The notes under the pieces are model-generated. The model made no database searches and had not been told where the DNA came from. It worked only from the letters and a program-made list of their open reading frames with translations. 64,000 nucleotides of DNA. Source: Cylindrotheca closterium (taxonomy: Eukaryota > Bacillariophyta > Bacillariophyceae > Bacillariales > Bacillariaceae). Position 1 is the first letter of the stretch; each line of letters begins with the position of its first letter. Position numbers and translations under genes: made by a program. Below are positions 52,364 to 63,122 of this stretch, in pieces. The stretch lies in NCBI GenBank assembly GCA_933822405.4, contig CAKOGP040001870.1:248001-312000 (forward strand). The letters are read 5' to 3'.

Positions 52364-54112
52364 ATGAACCAGCAAGGACACGCGGCAGTCGGCGGCTTTC
52401 CGCTCGCTGACATTTCAAGGAAACCAACATCCTTGGGACATCCAATCCTGGAAGGCCCACAGAAGCCACAGCTTATTCACACTACACATCAAACTTCTAC
52501 GACTACTACCAATAGTTATTCTCCGCCGTTTGAAATTTCTGTTTCAGCATCGGCGTCTCCAGCTTCCGACACGAATCCAATGAGTACAACGGTACCATCG
52601 CTGATCCACAGAGAAGATTCTGAATCCAGGAATGCCCAAGCTGGCCGAAACGGTATTATTGCCACAGGCGCAGTAGCTCCTTCCAATTCTGATCCTAAGT
52701 CTCCCTTGAGCGGCGAACAGAGTACATGTCCTCAGCCGCCGCATCCTAGCAGCGGTGATCATGACAATGTCGCCAACGATGAGTCAAGTATCACCTCTGA
52801 TGTTCTTAACGATCAATATGAATCATCAAAGAAGAGTATCATTCGAAAAAATGCTCCGGCTCACGCTGATTTCGAGACGGATATTCGGCCGATCAAGAAA
52901 CAGCGCTCCGTGAGCAGCATGTGCTCTTCGAATGATTCCTTAGTCTCCACATCCGATTCGGTCCACGATTCCATAGATAACGACCAGGAAGATGATGATT
53001 CTTCCTTTGATCGAGAGGCCAAAATCAGGTCTTTCCCAATTACCTTGGACGATTCTTTTGACGATGATTTGTCTTCTGTCATTCAATATCCATTTGGTGA
53101 ATTGCCAAAATCTCTTACCGATGTGGCCAAATTCATCAAATCGGATGCCTGTCAAAAGATTGTCATTCTCACAGGCGCTGGCATGTCCGTTGTCTCTGGG
53201 ATTCCTGATTTTCGCTCGGCCAATGGCCTTTACGCTACCATGGATGCGGATCGTCTCACTGCGACTCAGGCCGAACGTGATTTAATACGTGTGGATCCAT
53301 CCATTGCCTTGGACAATCATTTATTCCTGCAAAACCAATTCCCATGCCTGGAAGTTAACCGCCAGTTCGTGTTGGGAACAAGGGACCAACTATGGAAGGC
53401 CACACTTGCCCACCGGTTTGTGGAGCTCTTGCACGCCAAGACTGGAAAACTAGCGCGACTGTATACCCAAAACATTGACGGACTTGAAGATCAGTGCACC
53501 AAATTACCAAGAGATATGGTGGTACCAGTCCACGGCACCATGGATCAGGCAGACTGTGGCATGTGTCATAACGAAGCGAACTTTGAACGGTTCTGTGAAG
53601 ATGTCCGCACCAAAATTAAGGATATTACAAAATCTGACCCGACTGCTCCACAAGAAAGTTCGCACATTGCCTGTCGGATATGCGGGTACAATACAGTGAA
53701 GCCCTCTATCGTTCTGTTCCGATCAAGCCTTCCTCCGAAGTTTTTCGAGTTGGTTCCAAAGGATGTGGAAGACGCCGATCTACTGATTGTCATTGGTACT
53801 TCTCTCAAGGTAGCACCAGCCAACTCGTTAGTTTACAGAGTACCGGAAACCTGTCTTCGAATGTTGGTAAACAGAGATCCAGTTGGATTCAATTTGGGAA
53901 TGCATTTTGACAGCCTGGCGAATAGGGATTATTTCGCCGAGGGTGACATTGATTCTTCCATGCTGGACCTAATGGAAGCCTTGGGGTGGGTTGACGAGTT
54001 GGCGCCGCTTTTGGATTGCAATGGATTACCAGAATCCAGTGCGCAACTGCTGCAATCCAAGCTTCAAGAGATGAAGAATCGAACCGATGCTACAGCAACT
54101 GCTTCAGTCTGA
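52364..54112 (+). CDS. Sirtuin NAD+-dependent protein deacylase, 582 aa
   Basis: The ATG is at 52364. About 240 N-terminal residues are disordered and Ser/Pro/Asp-rich. The catalytic core starts SLTDVAKFIKSDACQKIVILTGAGMSVVSGIPDFRS (GAG at 271, NAD loop). It contains YTQNIDG (367-373), the general base His390 (VHGTM) and a zinc module Cys398/Cys401 with Cys437/Cys440. It then has GTSLKVAPANSLV, which contacts NAD, and ends with a helical tail. The order matches class I (SIRT1/2/3-like) enzymes that remove acyl groups from lysine. The usual F-G-E before the substrate loop reads F-R-S (IVLFRSSLPPKFF). No organelle leader is evident, so cytosol or nucleus is likely. Confidence 0.92.
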   Translation: MNQQGHAAVGGFPLADISRKPTSLGHPILEGPQKPQLIHTTHQTSTTTTNSYSPPFEISVSASASPASDTNPMSTTVPSLIHREDSESRNAQAGRNGIIATGAVAPSNSDPKSPLSGEQSTCPQPPHPSSGDHDNVANDESSITSDVLNDQYESSKKSIIRKNAPAHADFETDIRPIKKQRSVSSMCSSNDSLVSTSDSVHDSIDNDQEDDDSSFDREAKIRSFPITLDDSFDDDLSSVIQYPFGELPKSLTDVAKFIKSDACQKIVILTGAGMSVVSGIPDFRSANGLYATMDADRLTATQAERDLIRVDPSIALDNHLFLQNQFPCLEVNRQFVLGTRDQLWKATLAHRFVELLHAKTGKLARLYTQNIDGLEDQCTKLPRDMVVPVHGTMDQADCGMCHNEANFERFCEDVRTKIKDITKSDPTAPQESSHIACRICGYNTVKPSIVLFRSSLPPKFFELVPKDVEDADLLIVIGTSLKVAPANSLVYRVPETCLRMLVNRDPVGFNLGMHFDSLANRDYFAEGDIDSSMLDLMEALGWVDELAPLLDCNGLPESSAQLLQSKLQEMKNRTDATATASV

Positions 54113-54523
54113 AAAAGAAAGAGATGGAGCAATGTCCTTTTAGAAAAATGGTGAAGCGGAAATACATACAATACGACGAGAGCAACAAATGCGGCTCAAG
54201 GGGACGAAGAAAAGAAGGGTGATGAAATGTTTGTAAAAGATGTCTTGTGAGTGAGAGTCTGGGTGTAAATATCATAATTGTAAATTATTCAGCACAGAAA
54301 GTGCTCATGTTTATTCATGAAATACAATCCGATTTTGTTACAATGGGACGTTGCTGAAATTTGATAATATATCATGGCAAGGTTGAAGGTAATAATTGTA
54401 GGAGTTTTGGGGAATACTTTAGTCCCAAATGAATCTAATCGTACCATTACCATCATCATCGCATCGCATTGTCAATTGCGGTCCTTTGAATTCCTGTGCT
54501 ATACCTATCATTCTCGTTGAACC
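54113..54523. other. Intergenic
   Basis: 3' flank of the sirtuin gene and promoter of the next gene. No feature was seen. Confidence 0.4.
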
Positions 54524-55753
54524 ATGAAGAATCGACCCAAAAGCATCACCATGGCAGGATCTGTCCTTGATCCACAAATGTCAACGGAAGACAGCGACCA
54601 GAATGACAGCGTTCATGATGAAAATAAGGAGGAAACCAAGGAAGGAAACCACAAAGCTGAAGCCCAGCAAAATTTACCAAGCAACGCCGACATTGAAAAG
54701 AACAATGAACAAGATACGAATGAAGACTCAAAAAAAGCAGACGATTCCTCGCCGTTGGTTCACACGGGGCGACCATCTACGAAAGGTCTCAAATCTCCTG
54801 AGTCTAAGAGGCCCACTGCCTCGTCTAATAACGAACCAAAGCAAGAGCCCAGTGTCAGTGACTCCCAACATAATTCTGTACCACCACCATCAAGTGGGAT
54901 GAGTACCAGATCCAAAGTCATGATATATGTTTGCTTCTGTCTATCCATTGTCTTTATTCTGCAGGGGGTCATTATTGGAATGCTGATGGAAAGCAATGAC
55001 GAGAACAACAATACCAAACGAGTGGCCACCATTGGTGAAGATGAAGGCTTGACGGAACGTCCTACACCAGTGGACAGTCCAACTCCCACATTTGCACCTA
55101 CATTTGGTGTTGAAGAACCAAGTTACCTGTATGAGTCGATTGCCTCCACGCCAGGAGCATTCCGTGTCGTAGAAGTATCATTGTGTGACGACTGCTCCGC
55201 TGCCATTTATCCCAGCTCAGACGACCGTTTGGATTGGGATGCTTCCGCTTGGATCAACGAAGTGATCATTGATAGTAACGCAATCGTCACATTGAATTGC
55301 TATTTGCACGGAGTCTGTGGAATGATTGATCTGATGGGGTCTATTGACTTGGCACCGAATGTGAATGGAAACGTCTATGCATTGTGGGGTAAAGAGTCAC
55401 CTAGGACGAACCTTGATGACCATGCCGACCACAGCAGCAGCCCCTTGAAAGCAAGGCAACGACCCATGGATCTTATTACTACCCTGACGTTGTCTTGGGA
55501 AGATGTCAGTATTTTTGGGTACGACGATACAAGCCGGTTTCGCATCAATGCACAAGTAAAAATCTCGCAACAGGAAGTTGTATTTTGCTATGGGGAAGGA
55601 AATGTAAATGGAACAACCTTTCGTTCTGGCATTGGAAACTACACGAATGGATATGAATATACAGCTGTAGATATCACTGGATTTGACAATAGAGGCTTTT
55701 CCGATACCTTTCCCAAAAATACCTGCGAGGCAAAGATTCTCAATTCAGATTGA
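54524..55753 (+). CDS. Single-pass membrane protein of unknown function, 409 aa
   Basis: The ATG at 54524 (a second Met is at codon 10) begins a 130-residue hydrophilic cytoplasmic part rich in Glu/Lys/Asn/Ser. One transmembrane helix (KVMIYVCFCLSIVFILQGVIIGMLM) and a Pro/Thr linker (TERPTPVDSPTPTFAPTF) follow. The linker is a style common before the extracellular domains of diatom surface proteins. The outer domain has Cys pairs (SLCDDCSAAIYPS, LNCYLHGVCGMIDLMG, VFCYGEG, KNTCEAKI), beta-rich character and several N-x-S/T sites. I recognise no family. It is expected at the cell surface or in an endomembrane with the C-terminus outside. Confidence 0.7.
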   Translation: MKNRPKSITMAGSVLDPQMSTEDSDQNDSVHDENKEETKEGNHKAEAQQNLPSNADIEKNNEQDTNEDSKKADDSSPLVHTGRPSTKGLKSPESKRPTASSNNEPKQEPSVSDSQHNSVPPPSSGMSTRSKVMIYVCFCLSIVFILQGVIIGMLMESNDENNNTKRVATIGEDEGLTERPTPVDSPTPTFAPTFGVEEPSYLYESIASTPGAFRVVEVSLCDDCSAAIYPSSDDRLDWDASAWINEVIIDSNAIVTLNCYLHGVCGMIDLMGSIDLAPNVNGNVYALWGKESPRTNLDDHADHSSSPLKARQRPMDLITTLTLSWEDVSIFGYDDTSRFRINAQVKISQQEVVFCYGEGNVNGTTFRSGIGNYTNGYEYTAVDITGFDNRGFSDTFPKNTCEAKILNSD

Positions 55754-56033
55754 AGGTGACAGGTGATTGCCATCTTCCCTCGGAAAAGATAAGCAACAGC
55801 ATCCAGAACTGAAAAAAAGGGACTATTGGATCGAGAGCAACACTACGAATGGTAGAAATCTGAACACCAAGAAATAGCCGAAGCATGACAAAGCCCGACT
55901 GACGTTCGAATGCGAGCCGACACCAACAATTAAAATTGCACCCTCAATTTACTGTATACCTTATAGTAGAAGCATTATTATACAACACACTGCGAATCAT
56001 GTTTTGATGTAATTCTATAATCGTTGTTTTTAT

Positions 56034-57560
56034 TTATCCCTTATACCCAATCGCTTGCTTTAGCACCTCGAAATGCTGAAGTGCCGCTTCGTAGAGCTTC
56101 ATGTCTAATTGATTGTGCTCTTCAATCACCCTTCGGGTTTCATTATCTGGATGCTGTAATACAGGCATGTGCATCATTTGCTTTGTTGCCCTATCTATGA
56201 TGCATCCATTATTCCTGGGTGACTTATTGGTGTGCTGCATGGTACAACTAGCATTGCTGCGTTCCAACTGTCCATCCAGCCACGGAAAGGCATTCACCAA
56301 AAGAGCTTCCGTGGCTTCCATTTGTTCGGTAATCCCTACCAACGTGAACTTTGATTTCATATTGGCAATAGCATCGTTGACTCGCTCCTCGTCTGTGGCA
56401 TCTGCTGGCAAGTCTCTGGAAACGAGGTTTCGGACCTGTTTGTCCTTTAGATGAGACATGCACAGGTTATCGTATCCGGGCCAGTCACCACTATCAAATA
56501 GCTCGTACACAAAAGTCAAGTTTTTACATCGATAACAATTGGATAGCTGGTACTTGTATTGACTCCAAACTACAATGTTAATTGGAAAGACAGGCGGATG
56601 GGCGTTAGCAATAGCTCTGCGATTCATTCATTCATTACAGGCAGGAAATTCGTTGAATTGACCGAGTCAGTCAGTCAGTTTCAGATTTTAAATGGCGTAC
56701 CTCGTTCCACGGGATGCCGTAGCATGGTAACCACGGCGACTTCTGGTCTATCTTGACCAGCCCAGCCCAACATTTCCACGTTTTGCAAAGGTCCACAGAA
56801 ACTCATCACAGCGGCATCTTTTATTTCTTGTCGACATGGGTTTGTGGAATTCGCCATGCATTCTCGATACACCCTCCGCCAGCATTCGTGAATATCTAAT
56901 AGAAGTGACATTCGTAGCAGTAGCAGTAGCAGTAGTGAATACAATTCGAGAAATAGAAGGCAGTTCCGTGGAAATGGAAGTGGGACAATTAGTTATGGGA
57001 TCGGCGTCACAGGATGATTTAAATGGATCAAGAAAAGGAAGGTGAAATCAATGAGAATATCCGGAGGATGATAACGTTCTTTTTTGTGATCCCAATATTG
57101 TTTCAAACGTACTGTACCGAGGTATCGTCACATTGTAGTCAGCGCTCATACGCTTGATGGCGCAATTCAATCGTTTGTCAATGGAAGTTCCTCCTGTCTT
57201 CATATTGTGGAGATGTAGAATTTGATGGGAGATGGCTTTGTTTTCCTCCAGCTGTAAACGCCGGGGCTGTAATCGTGCTGTGATTGCTTCCACGCTGTTT
57301 TCTAGTGTTGCAATATTGGTTCCTTCATAGTCAAATAAGGAATCGTGCTCGAGCGGGCGAGAGGCCTTTTCTTGGATGGAAGAATAGGATGACGAGGAAC
57401 CGTCCTCTTTCTTTCGTCCATTCAGATCAGCCCCTTGAGGAAGAGAAAGACTCCCTTTGTGGATATAATCCAGCGTCATGGCTCCAACAAAGCATAAAAG
57501 TCCAGCTATAGGAAGTACCTTGCCATATTTCGTTATCGATGAGGAAGATGAAGCGGTCAT
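56034..57560 (-). CDS. Golgi-type PAPS-dependent sulfotransferase, 3 exons, 407 aa
   Basis: Exons 57560-57113, 56895-56701 and 56614-56034 join in phase (GTACGT...TTAG; GTACGC...AGAG). A type II anchor (VLPIAGLLCFVGAMTLDYI, residues 16-34) follows the short tail. The 5'-phosphosulfate loop is ILHLHNMKTGGTSID (residues about 114-128). The 3'-phosphate motif is VVTMLRHPVERAIANA (about 204-219), and its continuation RHPVERA is only restored when exon 3 begins at CTATTGC, which supports the splice choice. The C-terminal half contains FTLVGITEQMEATEALL, typical of sulfotransfer_2-like enzymes acting on glycans. A carbohydrate acceptor in the Golgi is likely but not shown. Confidence 0.85.
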
Positions 57561-57982
57561 CTTTTCAATTTTATGTTATTGTGCGTGTTTCCACTCTTGT
57601 TTTTGTGTCGGAGATATTATTTGAGTTCGTGTTTGTATGGTGGCAAAAAGGCCTTGGTCGAACGAATCAATCAATCAATGAATCCTGGAGCGAGTCTTGG
57701 GAATCCATCGAGTCACGCACTTTTGTACCACTGTATATATTATTTTCTCTCCAATCACATGAAATCATCTTACATCAGCAAGCTGATGACGCTCCTAGTG
57801 CATTGCATCTCATCTAGAGAGGAACAAAAACCGCAACAATGGACGACAAGAAGGATAATTCTGCTGCAAGTGATGGGGACGGCTCGTCTGTATTCTCAGA
57901 CCTAGAACCACCACCGCCTGACTTTTCTTGACCTAGGTACGAGTACGGTTTCGATCTCGTCCATCTACTACCCAATTCACAG
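57561..57982. other. Interval holding a possible 5' exon of the LRR gene
   Basis: An ATG at 57839 opens MDDKKDNSAASDGDGSSVFSDLEPPPPDFS then stops. It precedes the LRR exons and might be a broken or alternatively spliced first exon; I could not connect it in phase. Confidence 0.35.
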
Positions 57983-58698
57983 CAAACAATAATCTACTAG
58001 GAACCATTCCACAGGAAATCTTCCTCCTTTCAAATCTCAAGTATCTGAATCTTGACAACCAATTTTTCACTGGGACCATACCGTTTGGCATTGGGAAAGC
58101 AACTCAATTTGGGGAACTACACCTGGGTAAGTCGTGTGGCTCGCCGAGTGAGTCCTCGTTACAAAACAAACTCACTCCTCTTTTCACTGGTACTTCGTCC
58201 TTGTTTCAGCCAGCTGGCAATAGTGTAGGCGGGATGATTCCAACGAAGATCCATCAATTGAATCTTCTGAGCGTTTTCGATGCAGGTACGTTGTCGTACA
58301 ATCCTTCCAATCCATGCGAGAATCGTGCTGAATGATCTGGTTCTTTTGCCTTCTACTACTAGGAGAGAATCAATTGACTGGTCCATTGCCCAGCGGAATA
58401 TTCGTTAGTATGACGAGCCTTCGACAACTACGCTTGGACAAGAACGATTTGTCAGGAACGACTTCGCCGCCAATTGTCCTGTCCGAACTAGAGCAGCTTG
58501 AGTTGCAAAACAATGAACTCATTGGCGAAATTCCCGCACTACCACGAACTCTTACATTTTGTAATCTATGTGAGTTTCACAAACCCAATACTATGTCTTG
58601 ACGTTGTTGTGACCTCATCAACCGTTTTCATCTTTCATTCTTTCACTCCAGCATCGAATATGCTCCAGGTGGTGAATGCCAGTGTTTGCGAGGTGTAA
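57983..58698 (+). CDS. Short leucine-rich-repeat protein, 4 visible exons, 5' end unresolved
   Basis: Exons 57983-58126, 58214-58285, 58363-58569 and 58652-58698 join with consistent phase-1 GT-AG introns and end in TAA. The joined product reads plant-type LRRs: LLGTIPQEIFLLSNLKYLNL, FTGTIPFGIGKA, GGMIPTKIHQLNLLSVF, NQLTGPLPSGIF, SLRQLRLDKNDLSG and LEQLELQNNELIGEIP, ending SNMLQVVNASVCEV. Introns falling at the same phase between repeats are usual for diatom LRR receptor-like proteins. The acceptor of exon 2 is the second AG of CAGCCAG; the first would give a stop. The signal or membrane part is missing, so this is either the 3' part of a larger gene or a truncated remnant. Confidence 0.6.
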
Positions 58699-58948
58699 AG
58701 TGGCGCCATCATCCATTTAGTGGGAGGCCATTTTCAGTGACACTACTAATAGTAACATCTCCAAGTGAAAGTAAAAAATAAATAAGTTACATCGTAAGTC
58801 ATGATTTCGGACTACTCTAGCAAGATGCTCTTGTGCTGATTTAATGACACAGTCGTGCAATGGATTTTCCCAAGACGATAGTCTCCCCAAAGCCGATAGA
58901 TGGATGTCATTTTGTTGTCCCTATCGCCCCTTTAATATCACATGATTA

Positions 58949-60271
58949 TCAAGTGCCTGTTTTCTTCTCTTTATAAAACACGCACATTGGTGTTCCTTTG
59001 CATCGAGAATAGAAATAGGGGGTCTTGGTGGCATTGTCATGGACCATGAAATTGCATCCCCAATAGGACGTTTCTCGAATCAATGCTGGATATAACTTTT
59101 CATCCTTGTTTTCAAACTCTTGCAGCAACCATGGTGTTGTAAGATTCACATTTCTATCATAGGCTATCCGTAAAGTTACAGGTCCCATGAGAATTCCAAT
59201 TGTGTGGTTTAGATCGAAGCCATACTGTGCCACATGTTCCAACCGCAAATCGGTATAGGTCTGGCTTCGGAACCATTGTGGTTCGAATTCCGTTTTGCCG
59301 TGGTCCTTCATAATCGTTGGAATCATGTACCAATCCACCAACATGGTTTCCATTGTATGCTTCATAAGTGGATGCCGCAGTGTCGAGGCCATGACTGCTT
59401 GAAAGAACGCTCGATTTCCAGCTTGGGCTGTTATAAAGTCGACTTGAGGTGGTGGATCCAATGCTTGGATTGGTTCAATATCCACATCCAAGTAGTATCC
59501 TCCGTATGTGTAAAGTGCCGCTATCCGGCAGATATCTGCCCGGTAGGCCCCAGTCTTTTCCGCCCAAAAGATTGGAACCAGTTTCGGCTCCGATGCTTCA
59601 ATGACACGAGCACAATCCTGATCGTCAAAGAACATGACTTCAACATTACTTTTGTTTTCAACGCCCCATAGATCAGCATATGTTTGAATTGTATTCTGAA
59701 CATTTTTGTAGAGATGTCGAGGAAATCTACGATCGATCAAGTGGGTGTGATGGGTAAAAATCAGTCGCCTTGGGATGGGTTGTAATGTTTGGTGGTCGAT
59801 AATGGTTGGTAATGGTAGTTTATCGCCAGTCATCCCCGCACCAGTAATCTTCGTCTTCATCGTCGTCGTCGTATGCTTCATTCGTCCATGGATCGAATTC
59901 GTCATACTCCTCAACGGGCCGCATTCTGCTCGATCCGATGCAGTAAAATTTGGTCCTCTATCTCCACAATTATTTGCATCAGTTGTCATCTTCCAGTCTT
60001 TAAAATTATTGGGAGCAATATTATATTTGCCTTTCTCTCCTTCATCGACTATGAGACTTCGAGTGTCTCTTTCCTTCGCCACCAAACTCTTCCATTCCTT
60101 GTTTGTTGCATCATGAATGGGATTTCCAAAATACCCATCTGAAATGTCGTGATAAATGCCTCCAAAGTTGATAATGAAACCAATCAGAAGAAAGCATATT
60201 AGAGGAATCAATGTTTTCCTCAGGCGGTAAAGATGTGATGTTGGCGCGGTGGTGCTGGACGATTGTATCAT
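58949..60271 (-). CDS. GT32-type glycosyltransferase (Och1-like), copy 1, 440 aa
   Basis: The start is taken at the first ATG (60271, MIQSSSTTAPTSHLYRL); the frame is open to a TTG at 60319. A type II anchor (LIPLICFLLIGFIINFGGIY, 21-40) is followed by a stem, then PRRLIFTHHTHLIDRRFP and an acceptor-proximal NVEVMFFDDQDCARVI. The family hallmark is GAYRADICRIAALYTYGGYYLDVDIEP (DVD at 262-264), the metal and nucleotide-sugar site of GT32 enzymes. The C-terminus has TPWLLQEFENKDEKLYPALIRET and Cys residues (WGCNFMV, YSRCKGTPMC). It is expected in the Golgi, adding a hexose from a nucleotide sugar. It is the tandem paralog of the next gene. Confidence 0.85.
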   Translation of the reverse strand: MIQSSSTTAPTSHLYRLRKTLIPLICFLLIGFIINFGGIYHDISDGYFGNPIHDATNKEWKSLVAKERDTRSLIVDEGEKGKYNIAPNNFKDWKMTTDANNCGDRGPNFTASDRAECGPLRSMTNSIHGRMKHTTTTMKTKITGAGMTGDKLPLPTIIDHQTLQPIPRRLIFTHHTHLIDRRFPRHLYKNVQNTIQTYADLWGVENKSNVEVMFFDDQDCARVIEASEPKLVPIFWAEKTGAYRADICRIAALYTYGGYYLDVDIEPIQALDPPPQVDFITAQAGNRAFFQAVMASTLRHPLMKHTMETMLVDWYMIPTIMKDHGKTEFEPQWFRSQTYTDLRLEHVAQYGFDLNHTIGILMGPVTLRIAYDRNVNLTTPWLLQEFENKDEKLYPALIRETSYWGCNFMVHDNATKTPYFYSRCKGTPMCVFYKEKKTGT

Positions 60272-60921
60272 TATAAATGAACATGCGGGTATATAATATA
60301 TTGCGTGCCATGAAAACAAAAAGGCGTAAACGCTTGTCAGTTGAGTGAGTCACAGTCGACTATGACTCAATTGAGTCGGAAGTATAAGCTTTCATTTTTT
60401 ATTATTAGCTGAGAGACACGCGGAACGACAAAAATGTTAACTAAATTTGTAGGTCGATTTCTGGCCACTTTTGCAGGCAGTCCTTTTCTACTATATTTTC
60501 ATATAAACATTCCTTATCATACCATCCCGGTATCCGTCGTATACATTCAACATGTCAAACACGTTAGGTAAGCCTATGGATTGGATTTTCTCATTATTCC
60601 CACTCTCTGTTGCTAAACCTTTGCTTTGCCTTGTATCAGAGTCAGGGACTGGTGGTCAGTCGCCCAAACCAACAACTATTCCCTCGTCGTATCCAACCGA
60701 TATTTCAGTACACTATTTTAATCGTAACAATTCCAAAATTTAAGGTGAAAATAAAGAAGCATCTCAAGTCATGTTTTAGGACACTCTTGTATTACAGTGC
60801 TGATTTTAAAATAACGCAGTCGTGCGATGGATTTTCCGAAAACGATAGTCGCTCCAGAGCTGATTAAAATGGATGTCATATATTGTCGTCCCTGTTGCCC
60901 CTTTGATATACCACATGGTCA
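60272..60921. other. Spacer with duplicated 3' flank
   Basis: Bases about 60815-60915 (GCAGTCGTGCGATGGATTTTCC and onward) repeat the 3' flank of copy 1 (about 58850-58945), showing that the duplicated unit includes downstream sequence. No additional gene was seen. Confidence 0.55.
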
Positions 60922-62394
60922 TCAGCTGTACATTGTCTTTTCATCGTAAGATTTTTTCTTCTCATCGTGAGATTTTTTCTTCTCATCGTAATTTGGGCAA
61001 TTTGCCGTTCCTTTGCATCGAGAATAGAAATAGGGGGTCTTGGTGGCATTGTCATGGACCATGAAATTGCATCCCCAATGAGAGGTTTCTCGAATCAATG
61101 CAGGATAGACCTTTTCAGCCTTGTTTTCAAACTCATCCAACAACCATGGTGTTGTAAGATTCGCTTTCCTGTCATAGGCTATCCGTAAGGTTGCTGGTCC
61201 CATGAGAATCCCAATGCTATGATGTGGATCAAAGCCATACTGTACTACATGTTCCAACCGCATATCGGCATAGGTTTGGCTTCGAAACCAGAGTGGTTCG
61301 TATTCCGTTTTGCCGTAGTCCTTCATAATCTTTGGAATCATGTACCAATCCACCAACATGGTTTCCAATGTATGCTTCATAAGTGGATGCCTTGGTGTGG
61401 AGGCCATGACTGCTTGAAAGAATACTCGATTTGCAGCTTGGGCCGTTATAAAGTCGACTTGAGGTAGTGGATCCAGTGCTTGGATTGGTTCAATGTCCAC
61501 ATCCAAGTAGTATCCTCCGTACATGTAAAGTGCCGCTATTCGGCAGATATCTGCCCGATAGGACCCATTTGTTTCCGCCCAAAAGATTGGAACCAGTTTC
61601 GGTTCCGACGCTTCAATGACACGAGCACAATCCTGATCGTCAAAGAACATGACTTCAACATTACTCTTGTTTTCAATGCCCCATAGATCAGCATATGTTT
61701 GAATGGTTTTCTGAACATTGTCGTAGAGATGTGGAGGAAATGTGCAGTCGAACAAGTTTGTGTGATAGGTAAAAATCAGTCGCCTTGGGATAATAGGTTT
61801 TCCCCCTCTTCGACGCCGAATCTTGGTTCTCTCGGTTGTCATTGCTGGTGTAGCAGTAGTAGTAGTGTGGGTAATGTTTGGTGGACGATAATGGTCGGTA
61901 ATGGTAGTATTTCGCCAACAAGTACCCTTTGGTGTCGAACAATATTCCCCGCACCAGTATTCCTCGTCTTCGCTATCATCGTCGTAAACTTGATTCGCCC
62001 ATGGGTCAAATCCATAGTCCTCAATGTTCCGTTTCATGTGATCTCGTAGAATGGCGGACTCCTCTTCATATTGCCTTCTTTCAGCTTCATCTGCCTTGGC
62101 TTGATCTTTATTGAGACCAAGGTTGTCTTTCTTGTTGTCTTTTTCTCCTTTCTCTATAATGAGACTTAAAGTTTCTTTCTCTTTCACCATTAAACTCTTC
62201 CATTCCTTGGTCGCATCGATAATGGGATGTCCTCCAAAACTCCCATCCGAGATATCGTGATAAATGCCTCCAAAGTTGATATTAAAGCCAACCACAAAGC
62301 ATAGCAACGGAATGAGTGCTTTTCGCAAGCGGTATAGATGCGATGTCGGAGCAGCCGTGCTGGGCGATGCTGGTACTGACAATAATGACATCAT
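60922..62394 (-). CDS. GT32-type glycosyltransferase (Och1-like), copy 2, 490 aa
   Basis: The ATG at 62394 starts MMSLLSVPASPSTAAPTSHLYRLRKALIP. The anchor is LIPLLCFVVGFNINFGGIY. The stem is longer than in copy 1 and includes a charged coiled-coil-like piece (KADEAERRQYEEESAILRDHMKRN) and an acidic Cys segment (DDDSEDEEYWCGEYC). The catalytic part keeps PRRLIFTYHT, FFDDQDCARVI and GSYRADICRIAALYMYGGYYLDVDIEP (DVD at 298-300). The C-terminus carries a three-fold DEKKKS repeat absent from copy 1. Catalytic-domain similarity to copy 1 is very high; the stems have diverged. Confidence 0.87.
   Translation of the reverse strand: MMSLLSVPASPSTAAPTSHLYRLRKALIPLLCFVVGFNINFGGIYHDISDGSFGGHPIIDATKEWKSLMVKEKETLSLIIEKGEKDNKKDNLGLNKDQAKADEAERRQYEEESAILRDHMKRNIEDYGFDPWANQVYDDDSEDEEYWCGEYCSTPKGTCWRNTTITDHYRPPNITHTTTTATPAMTTERTKIRRRRGGKPIIPRRLIFTYHTNLFDCTFPPHLYDNVQKTIQTYADLWGIENKSNVEVMFFDDQDCARVIEASEPKLVPIFWAETNGSYRADICRIAALYMYGGYYLDVDIEPIQALDPLPQVDFITAQAANRVFFQAVMASTPRHPLMKHTLETMLVDWYMIPKIMKDYGKTEYEPLWFRSQTYADMRLEHVVQYGFDPHHSIGILMGPATLRIAYDRKANLTTPWLLDEFENKAEKVYPALIRETSHWGCNFMVHDNATKTPYFYSRCKGTANCPNYDEKKKSHDEKKKSYDEKTMYS
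60938..61000. repeat. 21-base tandem repeat in the GT32 copy 2 C-terminus
   Basis: Three units of TTTTTTCTTCTCATCGT(G/A)AGA encode (DEKKKS)n on the minus strand, just before the stop codon. Copy-number change would alter only the tail length. Confidence 0.8.
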
Positions 62395-63122
62395 GTTGGT
62401 TCGTTTGGTTATTGTTCGTTGTGTGCTACTATATATATTTTGCAGAGGAAGTGAGAATCAAATAGTTCCGTGTGTGTGTGCGTGTGTGTGTGCAATAGTA
62501 GCAGTAGTAATCGTATCAGTAGCAGCAGCAGAGGTAATATGTCCTTTGTTGTCTTCGAGATTGATGTAGTGTGTGCCAAAGGAAAACGCCAAACCAAAAA
62601 AGTTGTGTGGTTGGTGGTGTTTGGTGGGCAAAGCGTAGTAAATGTATAATCTTCAAAATGAATGAATGAATGAATGGAAAAGTAGCTGCAAATGGGATAC
62701 TATCAAATCAAGCGTTGTAAAAATTGCCGTTGTCCTTGTGATAGTATGTGTTGATGACGGGATTCATTTACAAAGTTTGGAATATTTCGATTGTGCGGTC
62801 ATTGCTGGCCTTATTTTCTTTTTTATTGATGGGTTCGAATCGAGTCTCTTCGAAAAAAAAATTCGAAAAACAAATGCCAACACACACGTGATCGATGCAC
62901 ATGAAATAAGCGAAATAAATAACGCGGACAAATCACACTCATCCATGGCACGATCGCCAAAGCATGATTGTCGTGCGAAATCCCACAAATATCCTGGCAA
63001 ACAGAATACACACAGTGTACGTGTACCTCGTCTACTTGTAAAAATGGTCGAACACGAACAAAGACTCATCACCACCCTGTCCACCACAAATAGATAGCAC
63101 CATATATACAGCAAAATATAGA
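62395..63122. other. Divergent promoter region
   Basis: This region lies between the GT32 copy 2 and the terminal methyltransferase-like gene. It has CTATATATATTTTG at 62430, a (TG)n run at 62470-62492 and AGTAGCAG repeats at about 62497-62530. Open frames here overlap on both strands with no recognisable domain. Confidence 0.45.

Noticed and set aside
59234..59671. 145-codon plus-strand frame antisense to GT32 copy 1
   Set aside because: The same antisense frame appears in copy 2 only because the sense proteins are conserved; it carries no domain.
62825..62850. GGGTTCGAATC resembling a tRNA T-loop
   Set aside because: The flanking bases do not form a five-pair stem, and no acceptor or anticodon arms can be drawn.
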